Assembly: GCF_017676345.1 (NCBI RefSeq)
Contig: NZ_JAFFZM010000002.1
Span: 124,001-188,000, forward strand
DNA from: Streptomyces smyrnaeus
GTDB lineage: Bacteria > Actinomycetota > Actinomycetes > Streptomycetales > Streptomycetaceae
Direction of reading: 5' to 3'
Length of the DNA: 64,000 bases
This document shows, one piece after another, positions 8,352 to 17,930 of this stretch (position 1 is its first letter; each line of letters begins with the position of its first letter). Both the position numbers and the translations under genes were made by a program. Under the pieces are notes generated by a model. That model was given only the letters and a program-made list of their open reading frames with translations. It did not search any database and was not told the origin of the DNA.

Positions 8352-9521
8352 TCAGCTCTCGGCAGGATCGACGTCCTCGCCGCCGTCTCCCTCGGCGAGT
8401 TTCTGCTCCAGGACCCGGCCCTCTCCCGGGGCGAGCTGCCCCAGGATGCGCTCCAAGTCCTCCATGGAGGCGAACTCGACCACGATCTTGCCCTTCTTCT
8501 GGCCGAGATCGACCTTCACCCGGGTTTCGAAGCGATCTGAGAGCCGCCCGGCCAGGTGGTCCAGCGCGGGGGAGACCCGAGCACCGGCCCGGGGGCCCTT
8601 GGGCTTGGTGCTGCCCTTCGGCTTGCCGCCCATCAGCGTGACGATCTCCTCCACCGCACGCACCGAAAGGCCCTCGGCCACGATGCGGTGGGCGAGCTTG
8701 TCCTGCTCGTCCCCGTCCTCGACCGACAGCAGCGCCCGCGCATGTCCGGCCGAGAGCACGCCGGCAGCCACCCGACGCTGCACAGCCGGAGAGAGCCGCA
8801 GCAACCGCAGTGTGTTGGACACCTGCGGTCGGGAGCGCCCGATACGGTCGGCCAGCTCATCGTGGGTGCAGTTGAAGTCCTTCAGAAGCTGGTCGTAGGC
8901 AGCCGCCTCTTCCAGTGGGTTGAGCTGCGCCCGATGCAGGTTCTCCAGGAGCGCGTCGAGAAGGAGTTTCTCGTCCTCGGTGGCCCGGACGATCGCCGGA
9001 ATCTGCTCCAGCCCCGCCTCGCGACAGGCACGCCAGCGGCGCTCACCCATGATGAGCTCAAAGCTGCCCGGCGTGAGCTCCCGGACCACCACCGGCTGCA
9101 GAAGGCCAACTTCCTTGATGGAAGTGACCAGTTCGGCGAGCGCATCCTCGTCGAAGACCTCACGGGGCTGCCGCGGGTTCGGGGTGATGGCATCGACCGG
9201 CACCTCCGCGAAGAACGCACCCCCGGCCTCCCCGGGAAGTTCGTCCTCCGCAGCCGCAGGAGCCGTTTCACGTGAAACAGCGTCTCCTGCCGCCTCGTCC
9301 TCGTTCTCCCGTTGGGAGAGCGCGGCAACCTTGGCTGCTGCCACCCCCCGCATCCCCTGCTCGGGAGCGATGACGGGAACGGCAGTGGGGGAGGTGGAGC
9401 CCCCGGACATGTTCGGCCTCTGCTGCTCGCTCTCCGCGACATCAGCAGAATCCGTCCCCGTTGGAGCCGCCGGGATCAGTGCTCCGAGCCCCCGCCCCAG
9501 ACCCCTACGTCGCTCGCTCAC
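8352..9521 (-). CDS. parB: chromosome partitioning protein ParB
   Basis: 389 residues; the GTG start at 9521 overlaps the parA stop by 4 bp and has GGAGGGG upstream. It opens with [13 protein letters not shown], the ParA-contact motif, followed by a disordered linker. Next comes the CTP-binding core with [19 protein letters not shown] and GERRWRAC, then the HTH region ([20 protein letters not shown]) and a C-terminal dimer domain. It loads on parS and spreads as a CTP-dependent clamp to organise origins. Its own linker encodes VSRET at residues 82-86, which is parS site 4. Confidence 0.97.
   Translation of the reverse strand: MSERRRGLGRGLGALIPAAPTGTDSADVAESEQQRPNMSGGSTSPTAVPVIAPEQGMRGVAAAKVAALSQRENEDEAAGDAVSRETAPAAAEDELPGEAGGAFFAEVPVDAITPNPRQPREVFDEDALAELVTSIKEVGLLQPVVVRELTPGSFELIMGERRWRACREAGLEQIPAIVRATEDEKLLLDALLENLHRAQLNPLEEAAAYDQLLKDFNCTHDELADRIGRSRPQVSNTLRLLRLSPAVQRRVAAGVLSAGHARALLSVEDGDEQDKLAHRIVAEGLSVRAVEEIVTLMGGKPKGSTKPKGPRAGARVSPALDHLAGRLSDRFETRVKVDLGQKKGKIVVEFASMEDLERILGQLAPGEGRVLEQKLAEGDGGEDVDPAES
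9265..9278. promoter_or_regulatory. parS: parS site 4, inside parB
   Basis: Perfect GTTTCACGTGAAAC; on the minus strand it is read as Val-Ser-Arg-Glu-Thr in the ParB linker. Confidence 0.95.
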
Positions 9522-10882
9522 TGAGTCCCCTCCGCCATGCTGCCGTGCTGTTGCGCCTGTGCTTGCTGTTCTTGTGATTGCAGTGCTTGCGGTACTTGCG
9601 CTTGATGCGCCTGCACATGTTGCGTGTGTACGTTTTCTGCCTGGATCTGCTGAGCCTGGAGCTGCTGCTGCGCTTGCTGCGCCTGCTCAACATGCGGATC
9701 TCGCATGGCGATTTCCCGCGCCGCCTCCAGATAGGAGAGCGAACCGCTGGAGCCGGGGTCATAGGTGAGGACCGTCTGCCCATAGCTGGGCGCCTCCGAA
9801 ATGCGCACCGACCGCGGGATGTTGGTACGCAGGACCTCCTTGCCGAAGTGCCCTCGCACCTCCTCCGCCACCTGCGACGCCAGTCGGGTCCGGCCGTCGT
9901 ACATGGTGAGGATGATGGTCGAGACGTGCAGCCGCGGGTTGAGATGCCCCCGCACCAGTTCGACGTTGCGCAGCAGTTGGCCGAGCCCCTCCAGCGCGTA
10001 GTACTCGCACTGAATAGGGATCAGCACCTCGGCACCGGCCACAAGGGCGTTGACCGTCAGCAGCCCCAGGGAGGGCGGGCAGTCGATGAGGATGTAGTCC
10101 AACGGCTGCTCGTACGCCTCGATGGCCCGCTGAAGGCGGCTCTCCCGCGCGACCAGCGACACGAGTTCGATCTCCGCACCGGCGAGATCGATGGTCGCTG
10201 GCGCGCAGAAGAGCCCCTCCACGTCCGGCACCGGCTGGACGACTTCCGAGAGCGGTTTGCTCTCCACCAGAACGTCGTAGATCGATGGAACCTCGGCGTG
10301 GTGGTCGACTCCCAGTGCAGTGGAGGCGTTGCCCTGTGGATCGAGGTCGACGACCAGAACCCGGCCCCCGTGCAAGGCCAGTGAGGCGGCGAGGTTCACC
10401 GTCGTGGTGGTCTTGCCGACGCCGCCCTTCTGGTTGGCGACGACCATGATCCGGGTCTGAGCGGGGCGGGGCAGGCCCTCCCCGGCTCGATTCATCGCCT
10501 CGACCGCCTGCTGGGCCGCTCGACCGATCGGTGTGTCATCCATGGGCGGTGGCGTCTCACGTGCCGCGTCACCGCGGGGAGCGACCCCACCCGCGCTGGT
10601 ATCCCCTGGTTCTGTGCGGGGACCGGGGACCGGGTCGGCCATCGGTCCCGCGATGTTGGCGTCGGACCGCAACGGTTCACTCTCCTCAACATCAGGCTCG
10701 CTATGAACAGAGCCTCCCATGCTTTCGGTCCCGTGAACCAGCGAGCCCCGCTCAGTTGTGGACAACTCCACTTCAGAGCGGGGCTCAGGGGCGGTCTGGC
10801 CGCGCGCACTGGCGGCAGCGCGACCTCGATTGATGATTCCGTGCAACAGAGAGCGGCGTTTCACGTGAAACACGATGCACAC
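9518..10882 (-). CDS. parA: chromosome partitioning ATPase ParA with Gln-rich tail
   Basis: Up to 454 residues from GTG 10882. The deviant Walker A box [10 protein letters not shown] is near residue 152, giving an N-terminal extension of about 145 residues. ATG 10720 (residue 55, GGGA 8 bases upstream) is a credible alternative start. The rest matches Soj/Par[25 protein letters not shown], and [16 protein letters not shown]. The last 60 or so residues are strikingly rich in Gln and Ala ([14 protein letters not shown] and similar), which is not usual. ParA binds DNA and moves ParB-parS complexes; parB is coupled by a GTGA overlap. Confidence 0.95.
   Translation of the reverse strand: MCIVFHVKRRSLLHGIINRGRAAASARGQTAPEPRSEVELSTTERGSLVHGTESMGGSVHSEPDVEESEPLRSDANIAGPMADPVPGPRTEPGDTSAGGVAPRGDAARETPPPMDDTPIGRAAQQAVEAMNRAGEGLPRPAQTRIMVVANQKGGVGKTTTTVNLAASLALHGGRVLVVDLDPQGNASTALGVDHHAEVPSIYDVLVESKPLSEVVQPVPDVEGLFCAPATIDLAGAEIELVSLVARESRLQRAIEAYEQPLDYILIDCPPSLGLLTVNALVAGAEVLIPIQCEYYALEGLGQLLRNVELVRGHLNPRLHVSTIILTMYDGRTRLASQVAEEVRGHFGKEVLRTNIPRSVRISEAPSYGQTVLTYDPGSSGSLSYLEAAREIAMRDPHVEQAQQAQQQLQAQQIQAENVHTQHVQAHQAQVPQALQSQEQQAQAQQHGSMAEGTQ
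10743..10786. promoter_or_regulatory. hairpin with perfect DnaA box in 5' part of parA
   Basis: GAGCCCCGCTC (10743-10753) and GAGCGGGGCTC (10776-10786) form a perfect 11-bp inverted repeat. The loop holds TGTGGACAA (10757-10765), an exact DnaA box. It lies just upstream of the alternative parA start at 10720, so it could be a leader element rather than coding sequence. Confidence 0.6.
10858..10871. promoter_or_regulatory. parS: parS site 5, at the parA 5' end
   Basis: Perfect GTTTCACGTGAAAC overlapping the first codons of the longest parA frame (read as FHVKR, a different frame from the other genic sites). It suggests ParB binding at or near the parAB promoter. Confidence 0.95.
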
Positions 10883-10914
10883 GCACCGGACGGTGTCCGC
10901 CGCGACACTCCGCT

Positions 10915-10955
10915 CCGCGGGGCCTTAAGCGTTTTTATGGAGTAACCGAATCAGC
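10915..10955 (-). promoter_or_regulatory. possible parAB promoter region
   Basis: A short AT-rich island (TTAAGCGTTTTTATGGAGTAA on the plus strand, 10924-10944) lies in the 139-bp gap between rsmG and parA, upstream of parA. No exact -35/-10 pair is clear. Confidence 0.3.
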
Positions 10956-11021
10956 GTTTCAGCGCCGACCGGGCGACCCACCGGGCCGACGCCTCAACGC
11001 TGCTCGGTCACTCCCGGCATC

Positions 11022-11786
11022 TCAACGCCGACGCCGGCCACCCCGCGTCGAGCGACCGCTCGCACGGGCTGCCTTCTCCGCCTTGACGCGCCGGGCCGCG
11101 AAGCGCACCCCTCCGGGGCTCTCGCCGACCCGCGCCCGGACGACCGTCGAGGGCGGATCCACCAGCTCACGGCCGATCTGCTCCACCGTCGTCTCCACGA
11201 CACCCAACTTGTGCAGCGCGTCCCGTGCGGCACGGACCTCGTCCTCGGCGGTGTCGCCCTTGAGCGCCACCATCTCGCCGTACGGCCGCAGCAGCGGGAC
11301 GCCCCAGCCGGCCAGCCGGTCCAGCGGCGCCACCGCACGGGCCGTCACCACATGGACGGGCGTCAGCGTGCCCAGCATCTCCTCGGCACGGCCTCGCAGC
11401 ACCGTCACATGGTCGAGGCCGAGCAGTTCCACGACCTCCTGGAGGAAGGTCGTCCGCCGCAGCAGCGGCTCCAGCAGCGTGATCTCCAGATCCGGCCGGA
11501 CCAGCGCCAGCGGGATGCCCGGCAGCCCGGCCCCCGAACCGACATCGCAGACCGTGACGCCCTCGGGCACCACCTCGGACAGCACCACGCAGTTCAGCAG
11601 GTGCCGCTCCCACAGCCGGGGCACCTCGCGCGGACCGAGCAGTCCACGCCGTACCCCGGCATCGGCCAGCAGCTCCGCATACCGCTCGACAGCAGGCAGG
11701 CTGTCACCGAACGCCTTGTGCGCCGCCTCCGGTGCGGGCGGAAGTACCGCCTGCTCCTCCGGGGGCTCCCCCGACCGCTGTGTCAC
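11022..11786 (-). CDS. rsmG: 16S rRNA (guanine-527-N7) methyltransferase
   Basis: 254 residues. The SAM-binding motif is VTVCDVGSGAGLPGIPLAL, and the upstream RLWERHLLNCVVLSE is typical of GidB/RsmG. The enzyme methylates G527 of 16S rRNA; loss gives low-level streptomycin resistance in Streptomyces. GTG 11786 overlaps the jag stop by 4 bp. The C-terminus has an extra basic tail (RSTRGGRRRR). Confidence 0.95.
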   Translation of the reverse strand: MTQRSGEPPEEQAVLPPAPEAAHKAFGDSLPAVERYAELLADAGVRRGLLGPREVPRLWERHLLNCVVLSEVVPEGVTVCDVGSGAGLPGIPLALVRPDLEITLLEPLLRRTTFLQEVVELLGLDHVTVLRGRAEEMLGTLTPVHVVTARAVAPLDRLAGWGVPLLRPYGEMVALKGDTAEDEVRAARDALHKLGVVETTVEQIGRELVDPPSTVVRARVGESPGGVRFAARRVKAEKAARASGRSTRGGRRRR

Positions 11787-12319
11787 GGGAGGACGACCAC
11801 GCAGCGCTGCGGCTCCTCGCCCTCGGACTCGCTGCGCAGTCCGGCGGACTTCACCGCATCGTGTACGACCTTGCGCTCGAAGGGCGTCATCGGGCGCAGC
11901 TTCACCGGCTCGCCGCTGCTCTTCGCCTCCTGCGCCGCCTTGTCGCCGAGCTCCGCCAGCTCCTCCCGCTTGCGGGCCCGGAAACCGGCGATGTCGAGCA
12001 TCAGCCTGCTGCGGTCACCGGTCTCCCGGTGCACCGCCAGCCGGGTCAGCTCCTGGAGGGCCTCCAGGACCTCCCCGTCCCTGCCGACCAGCTTCTGCAG
12101 ATCGCGGGACGAGCCCTCACTGATCACCGACACCGCGGCGCGATCGGCCTCGACGTCCATGTCGATGTCGCCGTCCAGATCGGCGATATCGAGAAGTCCC
12201 TCGAGGTAGTCGGCCGCGATCTCACCCTCCTGTTCGAGGCGGGTCAGGGTGTCGGTGTCGGCTTCGGTGCCTTCTGGGACAGTGGTGTCCGTCACGGCGG
12301 GGACTCCTTCGGTGCTCAC
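11783..12319 (-). CDS. jag: Jag/KhpB-like R3H and KH domain RNA-binding protein
   Basis: 178 residues. After an acidic N-terminus the KH-like part includes [15 protein letters not shown] and [20 protein letters not shown]. The C-terminal R3H motif is [13 protein letters not shown]. The family (KhpB/EloR) binds RNA and affects cell elongation in firmicutes; the role in Streptomyces is not settled. The GTG start overlaps the yidC stop, and the stop overlaps the rsmG start, so it is inside a tight operon. Confidence 0.9.
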   Translation of the reverse strand: MSTEGVPAVTDTTVPEGTEADTDTLTRLEQEGEIAADYLEGLLDIADLDGDIDMDVEADRAAVSVISEGSSRDLQKLVGRDGEVLEALQELTRLAVHRETGDRSRLMLDIAGFRARKREELAELGDKAAQEAKSSGEPVKLRPMTPFERKVVHDAVKSAGLRSESEGEEPQRCVVVLP

Positions 12320-13500
12320 TTCTTGGAGGGGTGCTTGGGACGCTGCGGGCCCTTGCGCTGACCGGACTTCTTCTGGCCCGACTTCTGCTGCTGGCCCGAC
12401 TTGGCCTGGCCTGCCGCCTTCGACCCGCCGCCCTGCTTCTGGCCGGCGCCCTTCTGCCCAGTGCTCTTCTGGCCGGACTGGCCGCCCTGCTTCTGGTTGC
12501 CCTTGGGGCCCGTCTTCTGCAGGGACGTGGCTGCGGAGGCGGAGTCGTCCTTCGTGGCGACGGAGCCACCGCTCTGGCGCTTCGCCTTGGGCTGCCGCTT
12601 CGGCTGCTGCCGCCGGACCCGGGCGGCCTCGGCGGCCTCACGCGCCTCGACCTCCTTCGGGTCCTCCTTGAGCTTGCCCTTGGCGCGCAGCTTCTCCTGG
12701 CGCTCCTCGAAGGCACGCGAGCCGGGGGTCGGGTTGCGCTTGATGACGTACATCTGCTGGCCCATCGTCCACACGTTGGTGGTCAGCCAGTAGATGAGGA
12801 CACCGACGGGGAAGTTGATACCGAAGACGGCGAACATGATGGGGAAGACGTACATCAGCATCTTCTGCTGCTGCATGAACGGCGTCTTCACCGTCAGGTC
12901 GACGTTCTTGGTCATCAGCTGGCGCTGCGTGTAGAACTGCGACGCCGACATCAGGACGATCATGATGACCGTGACGATGCGGACGGTGGTCAGCGAGGCG
13001 TCCCCCAGGCTGGCCACGTCGCCGGCGCTGTCCATGAACTTCGCGGCGATCGGCGCGCCGAAGATGGTGGCGTTACGCGCGCTGTCGACCTGGTCACCGG
13101 TGAGTACACCCACCGCCTTGTCGTTGGCGATGTGGTTGAGCACCTGGAAGAGGGCGATGAAGAAGGGCGACTGCGCCAGGATCGGCAGGCAGCTGGAGAG
13201 CGGGTTGGTGCCCGTCTCCTTGTAGAGCTTCATCATCTCTTCGCTCTGGCGCTGCTTGTCGCTCTTGTAGCGCTCCTGGATCGCCTTCATCTTCGGCTGG
13301 AGCGCCTGCATGTTCCGGGTCGACTTGATCTGCTTCACGAAGAGCGGGATCAGGCAGATCCGGATCAGCACCACCAGGCAGAAGATGGACAGACCCCAGG
13401 CCCAGCCGCTGTCCTCGTCAAAGACCAGGCTGAACAGCGAATGGAACTGGACAATGATCCAGGAGACAGCGGTATAGAGAGGACTCAGGATCGTGTCCAC
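12316..13500 (-). CDS. yidC: membrane protein insertase YidC (Oxa1 family)
   Basis: 394 residues from GTG 13500. Five hydrophobic segments occur in the first 280 residues. Family motifs include [41 protein letters not shown] and [20 protein letters not shown]. The C-terminal 110 residues are very basic and rich in Lys, Gln and Gly, as in other actinobacterial YidC proteins that touch the ribosome. It inserts membrane proteins with or without SecYEG. It sits between yidD (3-bp gap) and jag (4-bp overlap). Confidence 0.95.
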   Translation of the reverse strand: MDTILSPLYTAVSWIIVQFHSLFSLVFDEDSGWAWGLSIFCLVVLIRICLIPLFVKQIKSTRNMQALQPKMKAIQERYKSDKQRQSEEMMKLYKETGTNPLSSCLPILAQSPFFIALFQVLNHIANDKAVGVLTGDQVDSARNATIFGAPIAAKFMDSAGDVASLGDASLTTVRIVTVIMIVLMSASQFYTQRQLMTKNVDLTVKTPFMQQQKMLMYVFPIMFAVFGINFPVGVLIYWLTTNVWTMGQQMYVIKRNPTPGSRAFEERQEKLRAKGKLKEDPKEVEAREAAEAARVRRQQPKRQPKAKRQSGGSVATKDDSASAATSLQKTGPKGNQKQGGQSGQKSTGQKGAGQKQGGGSKAAGQAKSGQQQKSGQKKSGQRKGPQRPKHPSKK

Positions 13501-13503
13501 GTA

Positions 13504-13794
13504 TCAGGCTCCTTGGGCGTTGGACTGGGTCCGGTGCTGCTGCCAGCGGGAGCGGATCCGCTGGTGCCATACCGGGTGCTTCCGGGCGGGGACATGGTCG
13601 ACGCCACCGGGCGACCACGGATTGCAGCGCAGAATGCGCCAGGCCGTCAGCGCCGTCCCCTTCACGGCGCCATGGCGGTCGATGGCCGTGTAGCCGTAGT
13701 GCGAGCACGACGGGTAGTACCGGCACACCGGACCGAGCATCGGACTGACGGTCCACTGGTACAGCTTGATCAACCACAGCAGCGGGTACTTCAC
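13504..13794 (-). CDS. yidD: membrane protein insertion efficiency factor YidD
   Basis: 96 residues; typical motifs are [24 protein letters not shown] (positions 9-32) followed by [15 protein letters not shown] and [11 protein letters not shown]. It is a small peripheral protein thought to help YidC. Its start overlaps the rnpA stop. Confidence 0.95.
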   Translation of the reverse strand: MKYPLLWLIKLYQWTVSPMLGPVCRYYPSCSHYGYTAIDRHGAVKGTALTAWRILRCNPWSPGGVDHVPARKHPVWHQRIRSRWQQHRTQSNAQGA

Positions 13795-14219
13795 TGAGCT
13801 CTCCCTCCCGGTTCGCGGCCGGGATCCCGGGGGCTGTCCCCCGAGGCAGCTGAGCGAGGGGACCCTTTGAGCAGCTTCCGCAGCGCGGCATCCAGCTCTC
13901 GGGCCAGTTCCACATGGTCCGCGTCCGCCGCACCGGGTTGCGCCCGTACGACCACCAGGCTACCGGGGGGCAGCTGGGACAGGCGGTCCCGTAGCAGATG
14001 CCGCAACCGCCGCTTCACACGGTTACGGACCACCGCGTTACCGACGGCCTTGCTCACGACGAAACCCGCACGCACCGGGGGAACCTCTCCCCCCGACGCA
14101 TGCGGGTCCGTTCGGCTGCGTAGATGTACGACGAGGAGCGGGCGACCGGCCCTGCGTCCTCGGCGTACCGCGGCCGCGAAGTCCTCGCGCCGCCTCAGCC
14201 GGTTCTCGGTAGGCAGCAC
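13791..14219 (-). CDS. rnpA: ribonuclease P protein component
   Basis: 142 residues from GTG 14219, slightly longer than the usual 120. It starts [21 protein letters not shown] and has the RNP signature around [23 protein letters not shown]. It assists the RNase P RNA in 5' maturation of tRNAs. A 24-bp gap separates it from rpmH, giving the standard rpmH-rnpA order. Confidence 0.96.
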   Translation of the reverse strand: MLPTENRLRRREDFAAAVRRGRRAGRPLLVVHLRSRTDPHASGGEVPPVRAGFVVSKAVGNAVVRNRVKRRLRHLLRDRLSQLPPGSLVVVRAQPGAADADHVELARELDAALRKLLKGSPRSAASGDSPRDPGREPGGRAQ

Positions 14220-14243
14220 GTCATGGACCTGTGGTCAGGCTGC

Positions 14244-14381
14244 TCAGGCCGACAGGCGGGCGCGACCCTTGCTGCGGCGGTTCGCGATGATCGCGCGGCC
14301 GGCGCGGGTCCGCATGCGCAGCCGGAAGCCGTGGGTCTTCGCGCGGCGGCGGGTGTTCGGCTGGAAGGTGCGCTTGCTCAC
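14244..14381 (-). CDS. rpmH: 50S ribosomal protein L34
   Basis: 45 residues: GTG 14381, then [20 protein letters not shown] and onward to GRARLSA. It is the expected length and the gene is the first of the minus-strand operon rpmH-rnpA-yidD-yidC-jag-rsmG. GGAG lies upstream of the GTG. It starts 475 bp from dnaA, which is divergent. Confidence 0.97.
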   Translation of the reverse strand: MSKRTFQPNTRRRAKTHGFRLRMRTRAGRAIIANRRSKGRARLSA

Positions 14382-14856
14382 TCGGGGGCTCCAGAGATGC
14401 TTCGTGCCCCACGGTCACCGTGGGACTGGGTGTGGGGAGTCGACCGGCTGTCACCGTGCGCCCACGAGTAGCTCGCAACGCCCGAGTGTGCACCGCTTCA
14501 TGATCGTCCGGGAACACCGGGTGATCTTGCCCATCGGAGGCAGGCGGCAGCAGCCGTCGACACTCGACCTGGTTACGGTACGCGGGCCCGCGCCATCCGG
14601 TCAAACCAGCACCGACGGGGCCCCGGCCGCCGCCCTGCGGTTGCCCGACGACGAACCGCCCGCTGCCCGGCTACTGCACTCGTGCACAGCCTGTGGACAA
14701 CGACTTGAACGGGGCAGGTCCGCGTGACTACCGTGGCCGAACTTCCTTTCCTTCCCGACCGTCCCGAGAACCATGCATTCGTGGGATCTGGTCGATCACC
14801 GGACGACCGTCACACAGCGAGTGACCCGTCACCCAGCGAGTGAGAGAGCGTGCCCC
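14382..14856. promoter_or_regulatory. rpmH-dnaA divergent regulatory region with a DnaA box
   Basis: No gene is supported here. It must hold the promoters of rpmH (minus) and dnaA (plus). A perfect DnaA box TGTGGACAA is at 14692-14700, about 160 bp before the dnaA start, fitting DnaA autoregulation. I could not fix exact promoter hexamers. Confidence 0.75.
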
Positions 14857-17028
14857 GTGGCTGACCTACCTGCCGATCTTGCCGCAGTGTGGCCACGGGT
14901 GCTGGACCAGCTCCTGCGCGAGGGGCAGGGTGTCGAGGCGAAGGACCAGCGCTGGCTGCGGGACTGCCAGCCCCTTGTCCTCGTCTCGGGCACGGCGCTG
15001 CTGGGCGTCCCGAACGAGTACGCGAAGGGTGTCCTGGAGGGCCGGCTCTCGCCGCTGATCACCGAGGCGCTCAGCCGGGAGTGCCAGCAGCCCATCCGGC
15101 TCGCGATCACGGTGACGGGCCCGGCCCCCGAGGCCCCGGCCCCCGCCATTCCCTCGCCCACGCAGCCCCCCGAGCAGCAGCAGCCCTCACAGCCGCAGCA
15201 GCATCAGGGACAGCAGTCCCCGCAGCAGCACCAGCCACCTCAGCACCAGCAGACGCCCCAGTCGCAGGGCCAACCCCAAGGCCAGCCCCAGGGCCAGCCG
15301 CCCGGCCAGTCGCAGGGCCACCCGCACGCGCACCAGGAGCGTTACGAGCAGGAGCGGTACGGCGAGGACAGGTACGAGCAGGACCGGTTCGAGCAGTACG
15401 AGAACCGCGACATCCCCGGCGCCCGCTCGGCCTACCCGACGGACTACCCCCACAACACCCTCCCCTCCGGGGGCTCCGGAGCCCCCGGAGCCCCCGGAGC
15501 CCCCGGAGGTCCCGGCGGCCCGGGGGCCGCGCCGTCGTCCTGGCAGCAGCCGCGCGAGCCGTACCCCCCGCAGCAGCACCAGTCGCGCCAGCCCTACGAG
15601 CGCCAGCAGCAGCCGTACGACCAGCAGCAGTCCTACGAGCAGCAGAGCTACGACCAGCAGGGCGGCGGCTACGACCCCGGTCAGGGCTACGAACGCGCCG
15701 GTGGCCAGGGCTACGAACGCGGCGGCCAGAGCTACGAGCACGGGCAGAACTACGACGGCGGCCAGGGCTACCAGACCGGCCAGGGCAGCCAGGGCTACGA
15801 CCAGCAGACGTTCGAGCCGTACGAACAGCAGCACCAGCAGGCGCCGCAGCACCAGCAGCGCCCCCGTCCGCAGGTACCGCCCCAGGGCCGGCCGCCCGCC
15901 CCGCACTACGACAGCCCGGCGCAGCTTCCGGCGCCCAGCGGTGCGCCGGGTCCGCTGGCGGCGCAGCCCGCGCCGGCCACGGGCCCGGGGGAGCCGACGG
16001 CACGGCTGAACCCGAAGTACCTCTTCGACACCTTCGTGATCGGCGCCTCGAACCGCTTCGCGCACGCGGCGGCCGTCGCCGTGGCAGAGGCGCCCGCCAA
16101 GGCGTACAACCCGCTGTTCATCTACGGCGAGTCCGGGCTCGGCAAAACGCATCTGCTGCATGCGATCGGGCACTACGCGCGCAGCCTCTACCCGGGCACG
16201 CGGGTGCGCTACGTCAGCTCGGAGGAGTTCACCAACGAGTTCATCAACTCCATCCGCGACGGCAAGGCGGACGCGTTCCGCAAGCGCTACCGCGACATGG
16301 ACATCCTGCTCGTCGACGACGTCCAGTTCCTGGCGGACAAGGAGTCGACGCAGGAGGAGTTCTTCCACACCTTCAACACCCTGCACAACGCCAACAAGCA
16401 GATCGTCCTCTCCAGCGACCGGCCGCCCAAGGCCCTGGAGACGCTGGAGGACCGGCTGCGCAACCGCTTCGAGTGGGGCCTGATCACCGACGTCCAGCCG
16501 CCCGAGCTGGAGACGCGTATCGCGATCCTCCGCAAGAAAGCGGTGCAGGAGCAGTTGAACGCGCCGCCGGAGGTGCTGGAGTTCATCGCCTCCCGTATCT
16601 CGCGCAACATCCGGGAGCTGGAGGGCGCCCTGATCCGGGTGACCGCCTTCGCCAGCCTCAACCGGCAGCCGGTCGACCTCGGGCTGACCGAGATCGTGCT
16701 GAAGGACCTGATCCCGGGTGGTGAGGACGCCACTCCGGAGATCACCGCGCCCGCCATCATGGCCGCGACGGCCGACTACTTCGGGCTGACGGTGGACGAC
16801 CTGTGCGGGTCCTCGCGCAGCCGCGTCCTGGTCACGGCACGCCAGATCGCCATGTATCTGTGCCGGGAGCTGACGGATCTCTCGCTCCCCAAGATCGGCG
16901 GCCAGTTCGGCGGCCGCGACCATACGACGGTGATGCACGCCGACCGGAAGATCCGCGCTCTCATGGCGGAGCGGCGCTCCATCTACAACCAGGTCACCGA
17001 GCTGACCAACCGCATCAAGAACGGCTGA
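14857..17028 (+). CDS. dnaA: chromosomal replication initiator DnaA with very long domain II
   Basis: About 723 residues from GTG 14857, where [16 protein letters not shown] begins as in other Streptomyces DnaA; an in-frame ATG at 14773 would add 28 unrelated residues. Domain I covers roughly 1-90. Domain II (about 92-380) is an extreme low-complexity stretch: Gln/Pro first, then dense Tyr-Glu-Gln, Tyr-Asp-Gln and Gly-Tyr-Glu repeats. Domain III starts near 385 with [13 protein letters not shown], Walker A GESGLGKT at 424-431 and Walker B LLVDDVQ near 484-490. Domain IV has [15 protein letters not shown] for DnaA-box binding. From memory, S. coelicolor DnaA is about 656 residues, so this linker is longer. 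Confidence 0.96.
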   Translation: MADLPADLAAVWPRVLDQLLREGQGVEAKDQRWLRDCQPLVLVSGTALLGVPNEYAKGVLEGRLSPLITEALSRECQQPIRLAITVTGPAPEAPAPAIPSPTQPPEQQQPSQPQQHQGQQSPQQHQPPQHQQTPQSQGQPQGQPQGQPPGQSQGHPHAHQERYEQERYGEDRYEQDRFEQYENRDIPGARSAYPTDYPHNTLPSGGSGAPGAPGAPGGPGGPGAAPSSWQQPREPYPPQQHQSRQPYERQQQPYDQQQSYEQQSYDQQGGGYDPGQGYERAGGQGYERGGQSYEHGQNYDGGQGYQTGQGSQGYDQQTFEPYEQQHQQAPQHQQRPRPQVPPQGRPPAPHYDSPAQLPAPSGAPGPLAAQPAPATGPGEPTARLNPKYLFDTFVIGASNRFAHAAAVAVAEAPAKAYNPLFIYGESGLGKTHLLHAIGHYARSLYPGTRVRYVSSEEFTNEFINSIRDGKADAFRKRYRDMDILLVDDVQFLADKESTQEEFFHTFNTLHNANKQIVLSSDRPPKALETLEDRLRNRFEWGLITDVQPPELETRIAILRKKAVQEQLNAPPEVLEFIASRISRNIRELEGALIRVTAFASLNRQPVDLGLTEIVLKDLIPGGEDATPEITAPAIMAATADYFGLTVDDLCGSSRSRVLVTARQIAMYLCRELTDLSLPKIGGQFGGRDHTTVMHADRKIRALMAERRSIYNQVTELTNRIKNG

Positions 17029-17930
17029 GCGCACTCTGGGGCGCCCCCTGCCCAGGTCGTGGGCAGGGGGCGCCCCTTGCTGTGCGTTGCAGGCTGCCGG
17101 TGTTCCCCCAGCCTCCGGCCCGGAGGTGCCCCAGGCTTGTCGCGCCCACACGGCGGAGCCGCACATTGAACACAGCCCCGCGCCCCTGAGGGGGTGCCGG
17201 CTGTTCGAATCAGGTGGCGCGGAGCGCCCCGGTCCACAGCAATCGGCGGTTTACCGCTTCCACACCCTGGGGACCTTTCCCGTTGTCCCAAGGGCATCCA
17301 CAGCGGGCCCGGTCGGAGGGTGGTTTGCCGAGGTCACTCGGCTGTGTACTTGTGGGCGCCCGGCGTCCACAGCATGTGGAGGGCGGCTCGGGCGCCGGCA
17401 CGGTCCGCGGCTTGTCCACCGGCCGCCCACAGGATGGGGGTTCTTTTCCCCAGTGATCGGCCACTTCTCCACAGAGCTGTCCACTGTTCGGCAACGCAAC
17501 GCGCCCGCTCACCGGTCCGAGTGAAAGCCGTCACATCGAGGCCGAGGTTTGGGCTGTGGGAAAGGCGGGGAAAACTGTGGGCGCGGCTGTGGGGAAACCA
17601 CCCCTGCCTGTGGGCGGGGTGTGCAGAACTTTTCGCCGTCCACAGAGAACCCCGCTTCCTCCACGGGTCCACCCACAGGCGCGGTGGACAAAAATCCCGG
17701 CCTGAGCTGCGGAAACGTGCTTTTCCACCGTTTCCACAAGCCCTACTACTACGACGACACCTAGAGAGCCCGGGAATCGCTTCGAAGTGGGGGCTGTGCA
17801 CAACTCGGCGCCGCGGGTCCCGACCCGGATCGCGTCGACTTGACCCGCGCCCGCACCTGCTGTCAGTCCGGTGCGTCAGACTGGTGCCCGGCAAAGCACG
17901 AGCAGAGGCAGCAGCAGGAGGCGGCTGAAC
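17029..17930. other. oriC: chromosomal replication origin oriC
   Basis: The gap between dnaA and dnaN is the Streptomyces origin position. I see at least eleven DnaA-box-like nonamers in both orientations. The best, with one mismatch to TTGTCCACA, are 17412-17420, 17465-17473, 17683-17691 and 17795-17803. Two-mismatch boxes are at 17230, 17363, 17477, 17555, 17588, 17636 and 17730. No exact box was found inside the origin. TTTTCGCC, AAAATCCC and TTTCCACAAG near 17630-17740 are the least GC-rich parts. Confidence 0.92.
17038..17076 (+). terminator. dnaA terminator
   Basis: Perfect 16-bp stem GGGGCGCCCCCTGCCC / GGGCAGGGGGCGCCCC with a 7-base loop, followed by TTGC. It isolates oriC from dnaA transcription. 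Confidence 0.9.

Noticed and set aside
10550..10570. Possible sixth parS (GTCTCACGTGCCGC)
   Set aside because: Only the CACGTG centre and one arm fit; four mismatches to the consensus.
15160..15860. Repeated CAGCAG and TACGA units as CRISPR or satellite repeats
   Set aside because: They are in-frame codons of the low-complexity DnaA linker, with no spacer pattern.
15187..17166. 659-codon open frame opposite dnaA
   Set aside because: Antisense to a certain gene; its Leu/Val/Arg repeats simply mirror the Gln/Tyr repeats of DnaA domain II.
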